64,000 nucleotides of DNA from contig NZ_RBZW01000021.1 of assembly GCF_006543045.1 (NCBI RefSeq), positions 62,001 to 126,000 on the forward strand, read 5' to 3'. Shown here piece by piece: positions 27,461 to 36,302 of the stretch (positions are counted from its first letter, which is position 1; every line of letters begins with the position of its first letter). The DNA is from Salinadaptatus halalkaliphilus. GTDB taxonomy: Archaea; Halobacteriota; Halobacteria; Halobacteriales; Natrialbaceae. Both the position numbers and the translations under genes were made by a program. The notes beneath the pieces were generated by a model. It searched no databases, was not told the DNA's origin, and was given only the letters and a program-made list of their open reading frames with translations.

Positions 27461-27792
27461 ACGGCGCGGCTGCCTACGCGATGGCCGATTCGGGGATGGG
27501 CGCTGCACTCCAGTCCGAACTGGACCCGGACCAGCGGTGTGCGACCATCGAGATCAAGATCAGCTACCTCGAGCCCGTGACCGACGGCGAACTCACCTGC
27601 GAGACGATCGTCCTGCGACGTGGCGGCTCCGTGGCCTTCCTCGAGTCCGAAGTCATGCAGGACGAGACGGTCGTCGCCAGCGCGAGCGGTTCGTTCTCCA
27701 TCTTCTCGCCGTGATCGGCTGTTTGGCAGCCGAGCGCGGATCCGCCCGGCGCAGGCCCTACCGTTAACTACGACGGTGGTGTACGCCGCCCG

Positions 27793-29301
27793 ATGGCCGA
27801 CACCGACGACCGTCCGAACGTCCTGCTCGTGCTCACCGATCAGGAACGGTACGACCTCTCGGAGCCCGACGGAGCGCCCGTCGAGACGCCGACCATGGAT
27901 CGGCTCTCGAGCGAGGGCATGCGGTTTTCGCGAGCCGTCACGCCGATCAGCATCTGCTCGAGCGCCCGCGCGTCGCTGCTGACCGGGCAGTTTCCCCACG
28001 GCCACGGCATGCTGAACAACTGCCACGAGGACGACGCGATTCTGGCGAATCTTTCGCCCGAAATACCGACGTTTTCCGAGGCGCTCGAGGCGAGCGGATA
28101 CGATTGCACCTACACCGGGAAGTGGCACGTCGGGCGCGACCGGACGCCCGACGACTACGGCTTTACCTATCTCGGCGGCAGCGACACACACCACGACGGC
28201 ATCGACGAGGCGTTTCGCGAGTACCGCCAGGAGCGAGGCACACCAGTCGGCGAAGCCGACCTCGAGGAAGAACTCTACACCGGGGACGATCCGCGCGATG
28301 CAAGCGACGGGACCTTCGTCGCTGGGAAAACGCCGATCGACGTCGAAGAGACCCGCGCCTGGTTCCTGGCCGAGCGAACGATCGAGGCGCTCGAGGCCCA
28401 CGCCGGGACGAACGCAAACTCGAGCACGAGTGACTCGAGCGGCGACGGCCCGTTCTTCCACCGCGCCGACTTCTACGGCCCACACCACCCCTACGTCGTC
28501 CCCGAGCCCTACGCCTCGATGTACGACCCCGACGACATCGAGCCACCCGACAGCTACGCCGAAACCTACGACGGGAAACCACGAGTACAGGAGAACTACC
28601 TCGCCTACCGCGGCGTCGACGGCTTCGACCGGGAGCTGTGGGCCGAAATCGTCGCGAAGTACTGGGGGTTCGTCACGCTGATCGACGACCAACTCGAGCG
28701 GATCCTCGAGGCGCTCTCAGAGTACGGGCTCGCCGAAGAGACCGTCGTCGTCCACGCCTCGGATCACGGCGACTTCGTCGGCGGCCACCGCCAGTTCAAC
28801 AAGGGGCCGCTGCTGTACGACGACACCTACCGGATTCCGCTGCAGGTGCGCTGGCCCGGCGTCGTCGACCCGGGCTCGACCTGCGACCGGCCGGTCCACC
28901 TTCACGACCTGGCCCCAACCTTCCTCGAGATCGCAGACGTCGATATTCCGGACTCGTTCCACGCCCGGAGCCTCCGTCCACTGCTCGAGGCCGGCGGCGA
29001 TCCCGACGCCGAACCCGACGACTGGCCCGCGTCGACGTTCTCGCAGTATCACGGCGACGAGTTCGGCCTCTACAGCCAGCGAATGGTCCGCACCGAGCGC
29101 TACAAGTACGTCTACAACGCCCCCGACGTGGACGAGCTGTACGACCTCGCGTCCGATCCGGCGGAACTGCAGAACCTGATCGATCATCCCGACTACGAGG
29201 CCGTGCGACGGCGGCTTCGCGACCGACTGATCGCGTGGATGGACGACACCGACGACCCGAACCGAGCGTGGGTGCCCGACGTGCTCGAGCGCGCGAGATA
29301 G
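27793..29301 (+). CDS. Sulfatase-family hydrolase
   Basis: A 502-residue cytoplasmic-type sulfatase (alkaline-phosphatase fold) that would release sulfate from an ester. The N-terminal metal site is PNVLLVLTDQERYDL. The formylglycine region is ISICSSARASLLTGQFPHG; the core C-S-S-A-R differs slightly from the C-x-[PA]-x-R consensus, but the C and R are present. Further metal and catalytic motifs are GKWHVGRDRTPDDYGF, HASDHGDFVGGHRQFNKG and FHARSLRPLLE. No signal peptide is seen. It lies 78 bases after the broken thioesterase gene. Confidence 0.88.
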   Translation: MADTDDRPNVLLVLTDQERYDLSEPDGAPVETPTMDRLSSEGMRFSRAVTPISICSSARASLLTGQFPHGHGMLNNCHEDDAILANLSPEIPTFSEALEASGYDCTYTGKWHVGRDRTPDDYGFTYLGGSDTHHDGIDEAFREYRQERGTPVGEADLEEELYTGDDPRDASDGTFVAGKTPIDVEETRAWFLAERTIEALEAHAGTNANSSTSDSSGDGPFFHRADFYGPHHPYVVPEPYASMYDPDDIEPPDSYAETYDGKPRVQENYLAYRGVDGFDRELWAEIVAKYWGFVTLIDDQLERILEALSEYGLAEETVVVHASDHGDFVGGHRQFNKGPLLYDDTYRIPLQVRWPGVVDPGSTCDRPVHLHDLAPTFLEIADVDIPDSFHARSLRPLLEAGGDPDAEPDDWPASTFSQYHGDEFGLYSQRMVRTERYKYVYNAPDVDELYDLASDPAELQNLIDHPDYEAVRRRLRDRLIAWMDDTDDPNRAWVPDVLERAR

Positions 29302-29375
29302 AAGCGTACGTTTACGACGATCAAGCAGCTACCACCTGGTATGAGCCGCGACACCGACCCACGGAGGGCCGACTG

Positions 29376-29804
29376 ATGGTGCGAGACGACGGCGAGCAGC
29401 CGGCCGACCTCCGCGAGCAGGCCGCCGAGTACGAGGCAATCGCGAGCGCGCTCGAGGACCTGGTCGTCGAACTCCGGGACGAACCGATCCGTGAGACGCG
29501 ACTCGAGGGGTTGTTCGACGAAGTGACGACGAGCGATCCCCGGATCTGGAATATCGTCACCGCGTTCATCGACGTCGAGGACGGCGAAGCGATCGTCACC
29601 GACGAGTCGAAATTGGCCGAAGGCTCGTGGGCACCCGAGATCGTCGAGGGCTGCGATACGATGGTCACCCTCGAGATTCAGCGCGGGCTGATGCCGGACG
29701 ATTTCGAGTATCTCGTCGGCAAGAAGCTGAGCGATCGCATCGATGAATTTCGCGAGGACGCCGCGAAGGCCGAACAGCGGGCCGCCGAACTCGAAGCCGA
29801 ATAA
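29376..29804 (+). CDS. Conserved acidic protein of unknown function
   Basis: A 142-residue protein I do not recognise. It starts MVRDDGEQPADLREQAAEYE and ends in a charged helix (FREDAAKAEQRAAELEAE), with a predicted mixed alpha/beta centre (WNIVTAFIDVEDGEAIVTDE). The start ATG at 29376 overlaps the stop of a preceding 11-codon frame that begins at 29341 (TGATG), so translation may be coupled to that short frame. It faces the desampylase gene tail to tail, 36 bases away. Confidence 0.6.
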   Translation: MVRDDGEQPADLREQAAEYEAIASALEDLVVELRDEPIRETRLEGLFDEVTTSDPRIWNIVTAFIDVEDGEAIVTDESKLAEGSWAPEIVEGCDTMVTLEIQRGLMPDDFEYLVGKKLSDRIDEFREDAAKAEQRAAELEAE

Positions 29805-29840
29805 GAACGGGTGTCTAGCACGCAGACAGCACAGGTCCAC

Positions 29841-30320
29841 CTACTCGAGGACGAGTGTCTCGCGTTCGAATTTCCCGGCTGTACGCGAGCCGGTGCTCTC
29901 GCGGTCGCTCGAGTCCTCGGTCCCACTATCGCCCGAACGCCATCGCCACGACCCGATATCGAGGGGCGACAGCGAGACGATCAGATAGGACCGATCCGGC
30001 CAGGTCGCCGCCTCGGCGTCGGTCTCGCTCGGCCGCGGCGGGCCACGGGGATGGCTGTGATAGAAGCCGACGATTTCTTCACCCCGATCCTCGAGTCGCT
30101 CGAAGATTGCAAGTTGCTCCTCGGGATCGATCCGGTAGCGCGTCCGCGGGTGGTCGGCGACGTTGTCGGCTGGATACTGCGATCGGACACGGCTCGAGTC
30201 GGGATCGAACGAGCCACCGAGGACGCCACAGACCTCACGAGGGTCGCCCGTTCGAGCGCGCTCGAGGATCGCCTCGCGGAGGTCGGACGGAAGAACGAGC
30301 GTCGGTTCGGAGCCGGTCAT
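29841..30320 (-). CDS. Desampylase (JAMM/MPN+ metalloprotease)
   Basis: A 159-residue JAMM-domain isopeptidase like Haloferax HvJAMM1, which removes SAMP (ubiquitin-like) modifiers from proteins. The complete zinc signature is visible: the catalytic Glu in REVCGVLGG (about residue 29), then YHSHPRGPPRPSETD (H-x-H, then S and D). The C-terminus is a short charged tail. Its ATG overlaps the stop of the cobalamin-binding-like gene (ATGA). MoaE (17239), a known SAMP target in Haloferax, is in the same window. Confidence 0.9.
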   Translation of the reverse strand: MTGSEPTLVLPSDLREAILERARTGDPREVCGVLGGSFDPDSSRVRSQYPADNVADHPRTRYRIDPEEQLAIFERLEDRGEEIVGFYHSHPRGPPRPSETDAEAATWPDRSYLIVSLSPLDIGSWRWRSGDSGTEDSSDRESTGSRTAGKFERETLVLE

Positions 30321-31348
30321 CGCTCGGAGCGGGCCCGCGTTTCGCGGTCATCGCCGACCCCCGTCTCGAGAGCGTCGAACGGGACGGCGACGGCCGCGAA
30401 CGACGGCGGCGGCGTCTCGTCGTCGAAGACGCTCCTCGAGCCGGGCTCGTCGGCAGGGCCGCCGCCAACAACCGAGTCGTCGAACTGATCGGGCTGGACG
30501 ATCCGCGCGAACGCCTCGAGCGTCTCGACGAGTCGCGGCCCCGGCCGGTTACTGTAGTGGTCGCCGTCCATCGCCCAGACGCGATCCTCCTGGACGGCAG
30601 TGAGGTCTTCCCAGCCGTCTCGAGCGGTGAGATCCGTCCGGTTGGCGGCGGTCTGTTCGAGATCGAACCCGCAGGGCGCGACGATCACGACTTCGGGATC
30701 GTAGGCGCGGATATCGGCCCACTCACGCGGTCTCGAGCGCTCGCCGACGTCGGCCAGCCCGTACTCGCCGCCGGCCCACGCGACGAGTTCGGCGGTCCAG
30801 TGGCCCGCGATCATGACGGGGTCGGTCCAGTCGAAGACGGCGACGCGCGGACGCTCGTCGACCGCGAGGTCCGTCGTCCGCTCGCGGACGCGGTCGATTC
30901 GCTCCTCAAGGGTCGTCCGAACCGCGCGCGCTCGTTCTTCGCGGCCGGTCGCGGCGCCGATTCGCTCGATGTCCGCGAGCACGTCGCCGACCGTGTGCGG
31001 ATCGGTCGTCAGAATCTCGGGGTCGACCTCGAGGTCGGCGACGGCCTCGGCGATCACGACCTCGTCGACGGCACAGACGTCACACATCCCCTGGGTGACG
31101 ATCAGGTCGGGGGCGAGATCCGCGAGGGTCTCGGTGTCGATATCGTAGACGGCGCCGTCGTCGGCGTCGAGCACCTGCGCGTCGATCTCGGCGCTGTCTC
31201 CGTCGGCCTCGATCCGCGAGCGAGTGATCGACGGCGCGAACGCGACGGCCGCTGGCGGATAGTCACACTCGTGGGAGACGCCGACCGGATCGAGACCGAG
31301 CGCGGCGACGATTTCGGTGGCCGAGGGCAGCGTCGTGACGACGTCCAT
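30317..31348 (-). CDS. BtuF-like (cobalamin-binding) substrate-binding protein without signal peptide
   Basis: A 343-residue protein with the two-lobed helical-backbone fold of B12/iron-chelate binding proteins: TTLPSATEIVAALGLDPVG, PDLIVTQGMCDVCAV (with two cysteines), VAVFDWTDPVMIAGHWTAEL and RPGPRLVETLEAFARI. There is no signal peptide, lipobox or membrane segment, so it should be cytoplasmic, unlike transport-linked BtuF. No ABC permease or ATPase is adjacent. The C-terminal ~45 residues are low-complexity. It precedes the desampylase gene with a 4-base overlap and follows hisG by three bases. Its role (intracellular corrinoid handling?) is unknown. Confidence 0.8.
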   Translation of the reverse strand: MDVVTTLPSATEIVAALGLDPVGVSHECDYPPAAVAFAPSITRSRIEADGDSAEIDAQVLDADDGAVYDIDTETLADLAPDLIVTQGMCDVCAVDEVVIAEAVADLEVDPEILTTDPHTVGDVLADIERIGAATGREERARAVRTTLEERIDRVRERTTDLAVDERPRVAVFDWTDPVMIAGHWTAELVAWAGGEYGLADVGERSRPREWADIRAYDPEVVIVAPCGFDLEQTAANRTDLTARDGWEDLTAVQEDRVWAMDGDHYSNRPGPRLVETLEAFARIVQPDQFDDSVVGGGPADEPGSRSVFDDETPPPSFAAVAVPFDALETGVGDDRETRARSER

Positions 31349-31351
31349 CGG

Positions 31352-32218
31352 TCACTCGACGAGACGCTCGATTTCGGTCACGAGAATGTCGCTCGCGCCG
31401 GCCTGCTTGACTTCGGTGATCGTCTCGAAGACTGCCCGCTCGTCGACGACGACGTGGACGGCGACCGTCCCGCTGGCGTCCGTGCCCTCCTCGTCGGCGA
31501 TGTCCATCACCGTCGGCCCGCCCATGCCGGGGATGACGTCTCGAACGTCCTCGAGTCGATCTTCGGGGACGTTCATCATCAGGTAGCGCTTGCCTTCGGC
31601 CTGGACGACCGACGCCAGCGCCGTTCTGACCTCCTCGATTTTCGGCTGCTCGAGAACGTCCTCGCGAGCGAACAGCCGAACGGAACTCGCGAGCACCTCC
31701 TCGACGACGGCCAGGCGATTCATCCGCAGCGTGGTCCCCGTGCTGGTGATGTCGACGATGGCGTCGGCCATCTCGACGTGTGGCGTGAGTTCGGTCGCAC
31801 CCGAGACCTCGACGATGTCGGGCTCGACGCCCGTGTCGGCGAAGAAGTCCCGCGTGACGTTCGGGAACTCGGTGGCGACGGTTCCGCCCTCGAGATCTGC
31901 GATGCCCCCGATATCGCCATCCTCGGGCGCTGCGAGGACGAGCCGACAGCGGCCGAACTCGAGGTCGAGCAGTTCGGCGACGGTCTCGACGCGAGCCTCC
32001 CGGACCTGGTCGTAGCCCGTGATCCCCATATCGGCCGCGCCGTCGGCGACGTACTCCGGGATATCGGCCGCGCGGGCAAAGAGCACCGAGACGTCGGGAT
32101 CGACGGTGTCGGCGTAGAGTTTCCGATCCGCACCGTTCTCGAGATGGAGCCCCGCCCGCTCTAAAAGATCGATCGTCGGCTCGTGCAGGCGGCCCTTGTT
32201 GGGAACGGCGATTCGCAT
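31352..32218 (-). CDS. hisG: ATP phosphoribosyltransferase, long form
   Basis: A 288-residue enzyme for the first step of histidine synthesis (ATP + PRPP). The chosen start is ATG 32218 ([14 protein letters not shown]), because the TATA-like element (TTTCTATC on the plus strand, about 32253-32260) puts the transcript start near 32230, downstream of the in-frame ATG at 32239. Catalytic motifs are GITGYDQV and the PRPP loop [16 protein letters not shown]. The C-terminal ~75 residues are the ACT-like regulatory domain ([16 protein letters not shown]), which allows histidine feedback without HisZ. Three bases separate it from the cobalamin-binding-like gene. Confidence 0.93.
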   Translation of the reverse strand: MRIAVPNKGRLHEPTIDLLERAGLHLENGADRKLYADTVDPDVSVLFARAADIPEYVADGAADMGITGYDQVREARVETVAELLDLEFGRCRLVLAAPEDGDIGGIADLEGGTVATEFPNVTRDFFADTGVEPDIVEVSGATELTPHVEMADAIVDITSTGTTLRMNRLAVVEEVLASSVRLFAREDVLEQPKIEEVRTALASVVQAEGKRYLMMNVPEDRLEDVRDVIPGMGGPTVMDIADEEGTDASGTVAVHVVVDERAVFETITEVKQAGASDILVTEIERLVE

Positions 32219-32375
32219 GTGGGTCGTGTTGGTCGTCATGCGGGAATTGTCTTTCTATCCCGTCGATCCTCGTCCGCCACGACCCGCTGTCTTCGAACGG
32301 TAGCGATTGTGGCAAAGGGATCGGGCTCTCGAGTATTGATACGTCTCGGTCCGAAGGGTTAGACGGATCACCGAC

Positions 32376-33578
32376 GTGACGGATATTGCAGCGATTTCCG
32401 CGAGTGCGCGACGCCACTGGGCGGACGGCCGCGGCAAGATCTTGCTCGCGGTGTCTGCCGGTTGGTTCCTCTCGATCGGCGTTCGACAGGCGTTTCCGGT
32501 GTTGTTGCCACACCTACAGACGGCATACGGGCTGACGCTGACGACCGCCGGCGCACTGCTGACCGTGCTGTGGCTCGCGTACGCCATCGGGCAGCTACCT
32601 GGCGGAATGCTGGCCGACCGGATCGGCGAAGGAACGACGATGGTCGTCAGTTTGAGCGCGGCCGCCGGCAGCGTCACGTTGATCGTCCTCGGCGGCCCGA
32701 CGATCCTGCTGTTCGTCGCGACCGGGTTGTTCGGGTTTACCACCGCACTGTTCGGCGTCGTTCGGCTGAGTTCGCTTTCGGATATCTACCCCGACCAGGT
32801 CGGGACGGCGATCGGCATCATGTCCGCCGCGGGCGATATGGGCAACACGCTGTTGCCGCCCATCGCCAGCGTCCTCGCCGTCGGACTCGCCTGGCAGTTC
32901 GGCTTCGGGTTTTCCATCGCGCTGTTCGCTCTCGTCGCCGTCGGCGTCTGGATCGTCGTCCCAAGTCGCACGTCCGATCGGACGTCCGTCTCGTCGCCGT
33001 CGCTCGAGGGCGCCCTCGAGACGCTCTCGCAACTGGGGACGCGGGCCATCCTGCTCATCACCGCCGTTCAGGTCGTGGCAAACGCGGTCTACCAGGCGTT
33101 TACGGGCTTCTATCCGACGTACCTGATCGAGGTGAAGGGGCTGTCGCCGACGATCGCCAGCAGCCTGTTTGCCCTGTTTTTCGGGTGTGGGATCCTCATC
33201 AAGCCACTCGCCGGCTCCGCGTACGATCGCGTCGGCGCTCGAGGAGCGTTGTTCGTCATCCTGGCCGGGTCCGGGATCGCACTCGTCGTCCTCACCGTCG
33301 TCGAGCAGTTTTGGGCCGTCGTCGGCGTGACGGTGCTCGTGAGCATCATGCTCGGGGCGGGGACCGTCATCCTTTCCTATATGACCACCGCCGTGCCCGA
33401 CGCCATCCAAAATACGGGGCTTGGAACACTACGGACGGCCTACATGACCATCGGCGCCGCCAGCCCGGTCATCTTCGGCGCGGTCGCCGACCGCGGCTTC
33501 TTCGACGAGGCCTTTCTGTTGCTGGCCGCCGTTATCGGCCTTGCACTGCTCGCGCTCGTGTGGCTTCCCGAGCGGTAG
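32376..33578 (+). CDS. Major facilitator superfamily transporter
   Basis: A 400-residue, 12-helix secondary transporter. The start is GTG 32376. The MFS loop 2-3 signature is present as GGMLADRIGEGTTM, and the equivalent in the second half is GSAYDRVGARGALF. The first half contains VRQAFPVLLPHLQTAYGLT, as in oxalate/nitrate-type MFS carriers; the substrate is not predictable. It is divergent from hisG across 157 bases. Confidence 0.87.
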   Translation: MTDIAAISASARRHWADGRGKILLAVSAGWFLSIGVRQAFPVLLPHLQTAYGLTLTTAGALLTVLWLAYAIGQLPGGMLADRIGEGTTMVVSLSAAAGSVTLIVLGGPTILLFVATGLFGFTTALFGVVRLSSLSDIYPDQVGTAIGIMSAAGDMGNTLLPPIASVLAVGLAWQFGFGFSIALFALVAVGVWIVVPSRTSDRTSVSSPSLEGALETLSQLGTRAILLITAVQVVANAVYQAFTGFYPTYLIEVKGLSPTIASSLFALFFGCGILIKPLAGSAYDRVGARGALFVILAGSGIALVVLTVVEQFWAVVGVTVLVSIMLGAGTVILSYMTTAVPDAIQNTGLGTLRTAYMTIGAASPVIFGAVADRGFFDEAFLLLAAVIGLALLALVWLPER

Positions 33579-33648
33579 TCATCCCTCGAGGCGGGGACGA
33601 GGTGGCTCCGAGGGAAGGGCAGACGACGCTCGAGGTGCCACAGGGCGC

Positions 33649-34662
33649 TCACATACGCTCGAGGCGAGCGCTGTAGAGAGTCCCACCGTATTCGAAATAC
33701 GCCCAGTCCGAAAAACGGGGCCCGTCGTCGGGCCAATCTGCCGAAATGCCGAGCCGATCGAGTATCGCCTCGAACGCGTCGGACGGCGGCGGTGTCTCCT
33801 CGTATCGAGCCGGTTCACGCCGGCGCGTGATCGTCTCGACGATTTCGCGTTGCTCGTCGGGAAGCCTCTCGGGATCGAACGTCGTCTCGAGCGACTCGTT
33901 TTCGATGGCTGCCCGGAACTCGCCCTCAGATTCGTAGGCGAGGGTCGCTTCGTGGATGATTTCCTGGGTTTCGACGGCGGCCTCCTGGGTTCGTACGCGA
34001 AACAGGACGGATTCGTCCTGCCACTCGAGGTGGACGTACTCGAACGGCGCCTCCGGAAGGAGTGGGGTGTCGTCTGCCCCATAACGGTGGAAGACGTGAC
34101 CGCGATCGGCCGGCGGCTCGTCGGAGACATCCTGTGGCCCGTCCGAGCGCAGCGGGAATGCCGTCGAGAGCGCGTTCGCCGCACGCGGCGAGTCGATCCC
34201 CGGAACGTTCTCTGGGAACTGATCGTACTCGAGAACGATGTCGTCCGCCGACGGCGAGGCGTCCTCGAGCAGTTCGAACCAACAGATCCAGCGCGGTCGC
34301 TCGACGCGGTCGCCCTCGCGGGCATCGATCCGATAGACTGCCTCGTCGCGCTCGGCGTAGACCGGATGCTCGGCAGCGGGTGAGTGAAGCGCGAAACCGG
34401 CCGTTCGACGGGTCCCGTTCTCGAGCAAGTCGGCCAGTAGTTTGCGGTCGTGTGCCGCGTGAAGACCGGACGGCTCCCAGCGAAATGCCGCGTCCAGCGA
34501 GCCCTCGATCCGACGGCCGTCGAGACGATACGTCGCCTCGTCGTCAGCGGGCGCGGTACTCACACAGCCACCGAGGGTCGCGACCAGGGGGGCTGCGAGG
34601 AAAGAGCGGCGAGAACGCCCGCTGGAGGGGATAGGAGGGCGACGGGCGGGATCATTTGCCAT
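33649..34662 (-). CDS. Tat-exported lipoprotein of unknown function
   Basis: A 337-residue protein with start ATG 34662 (MANDPARRPPIPS). The N-terminus has a twin-arginine signal (GRSRRSFLAAPLVATLGGC) with a lipobox LGGC, so the mature protein should be exported folded and anchored by lipid at Cys ~32, as most haloarchaeal lipoproteins are. The mature part is acidic with no recognised domain; EYVHLEWQDESVLFRVRTQE and YFEYGGTLYSARLERM suggest beta structure. A 12-residue longer frame upstream is not favoured because it would bury the signal. Confidence 0.72.
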   Translation of the reverse strand: MANDPARRPPIPSSGRSRRSFLAAPLVATLGGCVSTAPADDEATYRLDGRRIEGSLDAAFRWEPSGLHAAHDRKLLADLLENGTRRTAGFALHSPAAEHPVYAERDEAVYRIDAREGDRVERPRWICWFELLEDASPSADDIVLEYDQFPENVPGIDSPRAANALSTAFPLRSDGPQDVSDEPPADRGHVFHRYGADDTPLLPEAPFEYVHLEWQDESVLFRVRTQEAAVETQEIIHEATLAYESEGEFRAAIENESLETTFDPERLPDEQREIVETITRRREPARYEETPPPSDAFEAILDRLGISADWPDDGPRFSDWAYFEYGGTLYSARLERM

Positions 34663-34747
34663 GCTCGAGTAGAGCGAACAGACTGGTAAAAGTGTCACGG
34701 AGCGTGAGTGAGAGCGTGGCGCGATCGTCGCCGTGCGACGGGAACGG

Positions 34748-35362
34748 CTACAGCAATCCGTCTTCTTTCGCCAGCAACAGCGCCGACATCGTCGAGTCGT
34801 TTGCCGGCTGTTCGCGCGAGCGTTCGATCGCCTCCCCGACCGGGACGGTCGTCACCTCGAGGAACTCGTTGTTGTCGAGTTCGCGCTCGCCGAGTTCGAG
34901 GCCCTCGGCCCAGACGACGCCACGATCGTGGCGAAGCACGCCGGTCGCGACGGCGTACTCCTGGAGTAGGGCCGTACTCGAAGGGCGAAAACCGGTCTCT
35001 TCCTCGAGTTCGCGGGCCGCTGCGGTCGTGTAGGACTCGCCGTCCTCGACGATACCGGCGGGTAACTCGAGATGAGTCTCGCGGATCGCCGGCCGGTACT
35101 GCTCGACGAACAGCAGGTGGTCCTCGTCGACGGCGTCGCCACTCGGTACCGTGGTGTCGCCGCTCGAGCCGTCGGTCTCGATCTGCTCGAGCAGGTCGCC
35201 GCCGATCCGAGCCACGACCACGACTGCGGGCGGGAGTTCGGCCCAGTAGTACCGTTTCTGGGTGCCGTCGGGCTGCTCGAGCAGATCGTGACCGCCATCG
35301 TACCAGGGCGTCTCGTACTCGATGGCTTCCTCGAGAACCGTCCACTCGTCTTGCGTGGTCAT
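34748..35362 (-). CDS. NUDIX hydrolase (ADP-ribose pyrophosphatase-like)
   Basis: A 204-residue protein. A beta-rich N-terminal half (KRYYWAELPPAVVVVARIGG) precedes the full NUDIX box GIVEDGESYTTAAARE, LEEETGF, with ELPAG just before it as in ADP-sugar pyrophosphatases of the NudF type. It would hydrolyse ADP-ribose or a similar nucleotide sugar. It starts with ATG at 35362. It is the downstream member of a loose co-oriented group with the DUF5809 and DUF5810 genes. Confidence 0.87.
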   Translation of the reverse strand: MTTQDEWTVLEEAIEYETPWYDGGHDLLEQPDGTQKRYYWAELPPAVVVVARIGGDLLEQIETDGSSGDTTVPSGDAVDEDHLLFVEQYRPAIRETHLELPAGIVEDGESYTTAAARELEEETGFRPSSTALLQEYAVATGVLRHDRGVVWAEGLELGERELDNNEFLEVTTVPVGEAIERSREQPANDSTMSALLLAKEDGLL

Positions 35363-35407
35363 ACCTGTTCGCTGGAACGCGAACGGCTAATACCCTGACG
35401 GAAGCCG

Positions 35408-35818
35408 TCAGACGAGTTCCCGATAGAGGCGACCGAAGGCCTGTCGGCGCAGCGTCGCGATCGCGGCGTCCTCCTCGTTCTGGAAGGTCGCTGCGACCGC
35501 TTCGCCCTCCGGGCCGGCGTGCCAGACCACGTTGTCGACGTTCTCGTGGCCGACCATCATCACGTCGCCGTCGTAGTCGGCCACCCACTCGTCGTACGCT
35601 TTGCGGGAGCCGACCCGCACCTCGAGCAGGCTGGCGAAGAGCGCGTCTCGAGCCGTCTCGACGACGTCGCCGGTCACGCGCTCGTCGTACTCCTCGTGTT
35701 CGAACTCCATCGCCTTGGCGACCTCGCGGACGACGGTCTGGGCGGCGGGGCCGACCGACTCGTACGCGTCCTGTGCCTCGGCGGCCGTCTCGAAGGAGAA
35801 GGTTCCTACCGTCTTCAT
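35408..35818 (-). CDS. DUF5809-like haloarchaeal protein
   Basis: A 136-residue protein; start ATG 35818 (MKTVGTFSFETAAEAQDAYE) rather than a longer in-frame reading into the next gene. Conserved parts are VGPAAQTVVREVAKAME, DALFASLLEVRVGSRKAYDE and VWHAGPEGEAVAATF. It is paired with the DUF5810 gene 25 bases upstream, a neighbourhood I recall as conserved in haloarchaea. Function unknown. Confidence 0.75.
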   Translation of the reverse strand: MKTVGTFSFETAAEAQDAYESVGPAAQTVVREVAKAMEFEHEEYDERVTGDVVETARDALFASLLEVRVGSRKAYDEWVADYDGDVMMVGHENVDNVVWHAGPEGEAVAATFQNEEDAAIATLRRQAFGRLYRELV

Positions 35819-35843
35819 ACGCGAGTGCTCGAGCGGGCGGTAG

Positions 35844-36302
35844 TTACGCGTTTTCGTTCGGCGATTCGTCCGCGGCCGCCTCGGCGTCGCGAGCTCCCGC
35901 TGGATCACTCGATGTCCCGTCGACATCGCCGTCCTCCGAGTCGGCGTCCGCGTACATCTGCTGGGTCAACTCTCTGGCCTCCTCGAGAACCCCCTCGGCA
36001 CCGGCGCTGAGATCACTGCGTCCCGGCTGGCGCGTCTGGCGGGCGAGGTCGTCCTCGAGACCGGCCGGCCGGCCGTGGTCGTGGGCGGGACCCTCGTCGA
36101 AGTCGGGCGTGTCGATCTCGGATGCGTGCTCGCTGACGAGTTCCCCGAGTTCCTCGGGCGTCTGCTCGTCCCAGTTGGGGACGTGTTCGTCGAGCCACTC
36201 GAGGTGGTCCTCGCGCCCGAGCGACGCGGTGACGGCGAGGTGATTGGCGAGGTGCACCGCGTCGGCCTGTTCGGATCCACAGACCGGGCAAGCGTATCCC
36301 AT
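35844..36302 (-). CDS. DUF5810-like protein with N-terminal zinc finger
   Basis: A 152-residue protein, start ATG 36302 (MGYACPVCGSEQADAVHLAN). The CxxC plus downstream HLANH form a C2H2-like zinc finger in the first 20 residues; WLDEHVPNWDEQTPEELGEL follows, and the C-terminal half is acidic and probably disordered. It is upstream partner of the DUF5809 gene. Function unknown; the finger suggests binding of nucleic acid or protein. Confidence 0.75.
   Translation of the reverse strand: MGYACPVCGSEQADAVHLANHLAVTASLGREDHLEWLDEHVPNWDEQTPEELGELVSEHASEIDTPDFDEGPAHDHGRPAGLEDDLARQTRQPGRSDLSAGAEGVLEEARELTQQMYADADSEDGDVDGTSSDPAGARDAEAAADESPNENA

Larger units (their letters stand above)
25746..27714 (+). 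pseudogene. Hotdog-fold (PaaI-type) thioesterase gene split by an IS1341-type element
   Basis: The 5' half (25746-25872, MPEHDPGGFSALIGLEFTEV) and the 3' half (27461-27714, from GGC GCG GCT) are parts of one PaaI-like acyl-CoA thioesterase separated by 1588 bases of insertion sequence. Joining base 25872 to base 27461 restores the frame and the hotdog signature NGVLHGAAAYAMADSG; the histidine codon CAC is cut after its first base. At present the 5' half runs into the element and stops at 25982 with 34 unrelated residues. The element's right end supplies an in-frame ATG (27454) for the 3' half (86 codons). Neither half should be an active enzyme. The intact gene would encode about 127 residues, the usual family length. 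Confidence 0.88.

Noticed and set aside
29855-32164. A 769-codon plus-strand open frame
   Set aside because: It is antisense to desampylase, the BtuF-like gene and hisG, and its composition is that of a GC-rich shadow frame; no family motif is seen.
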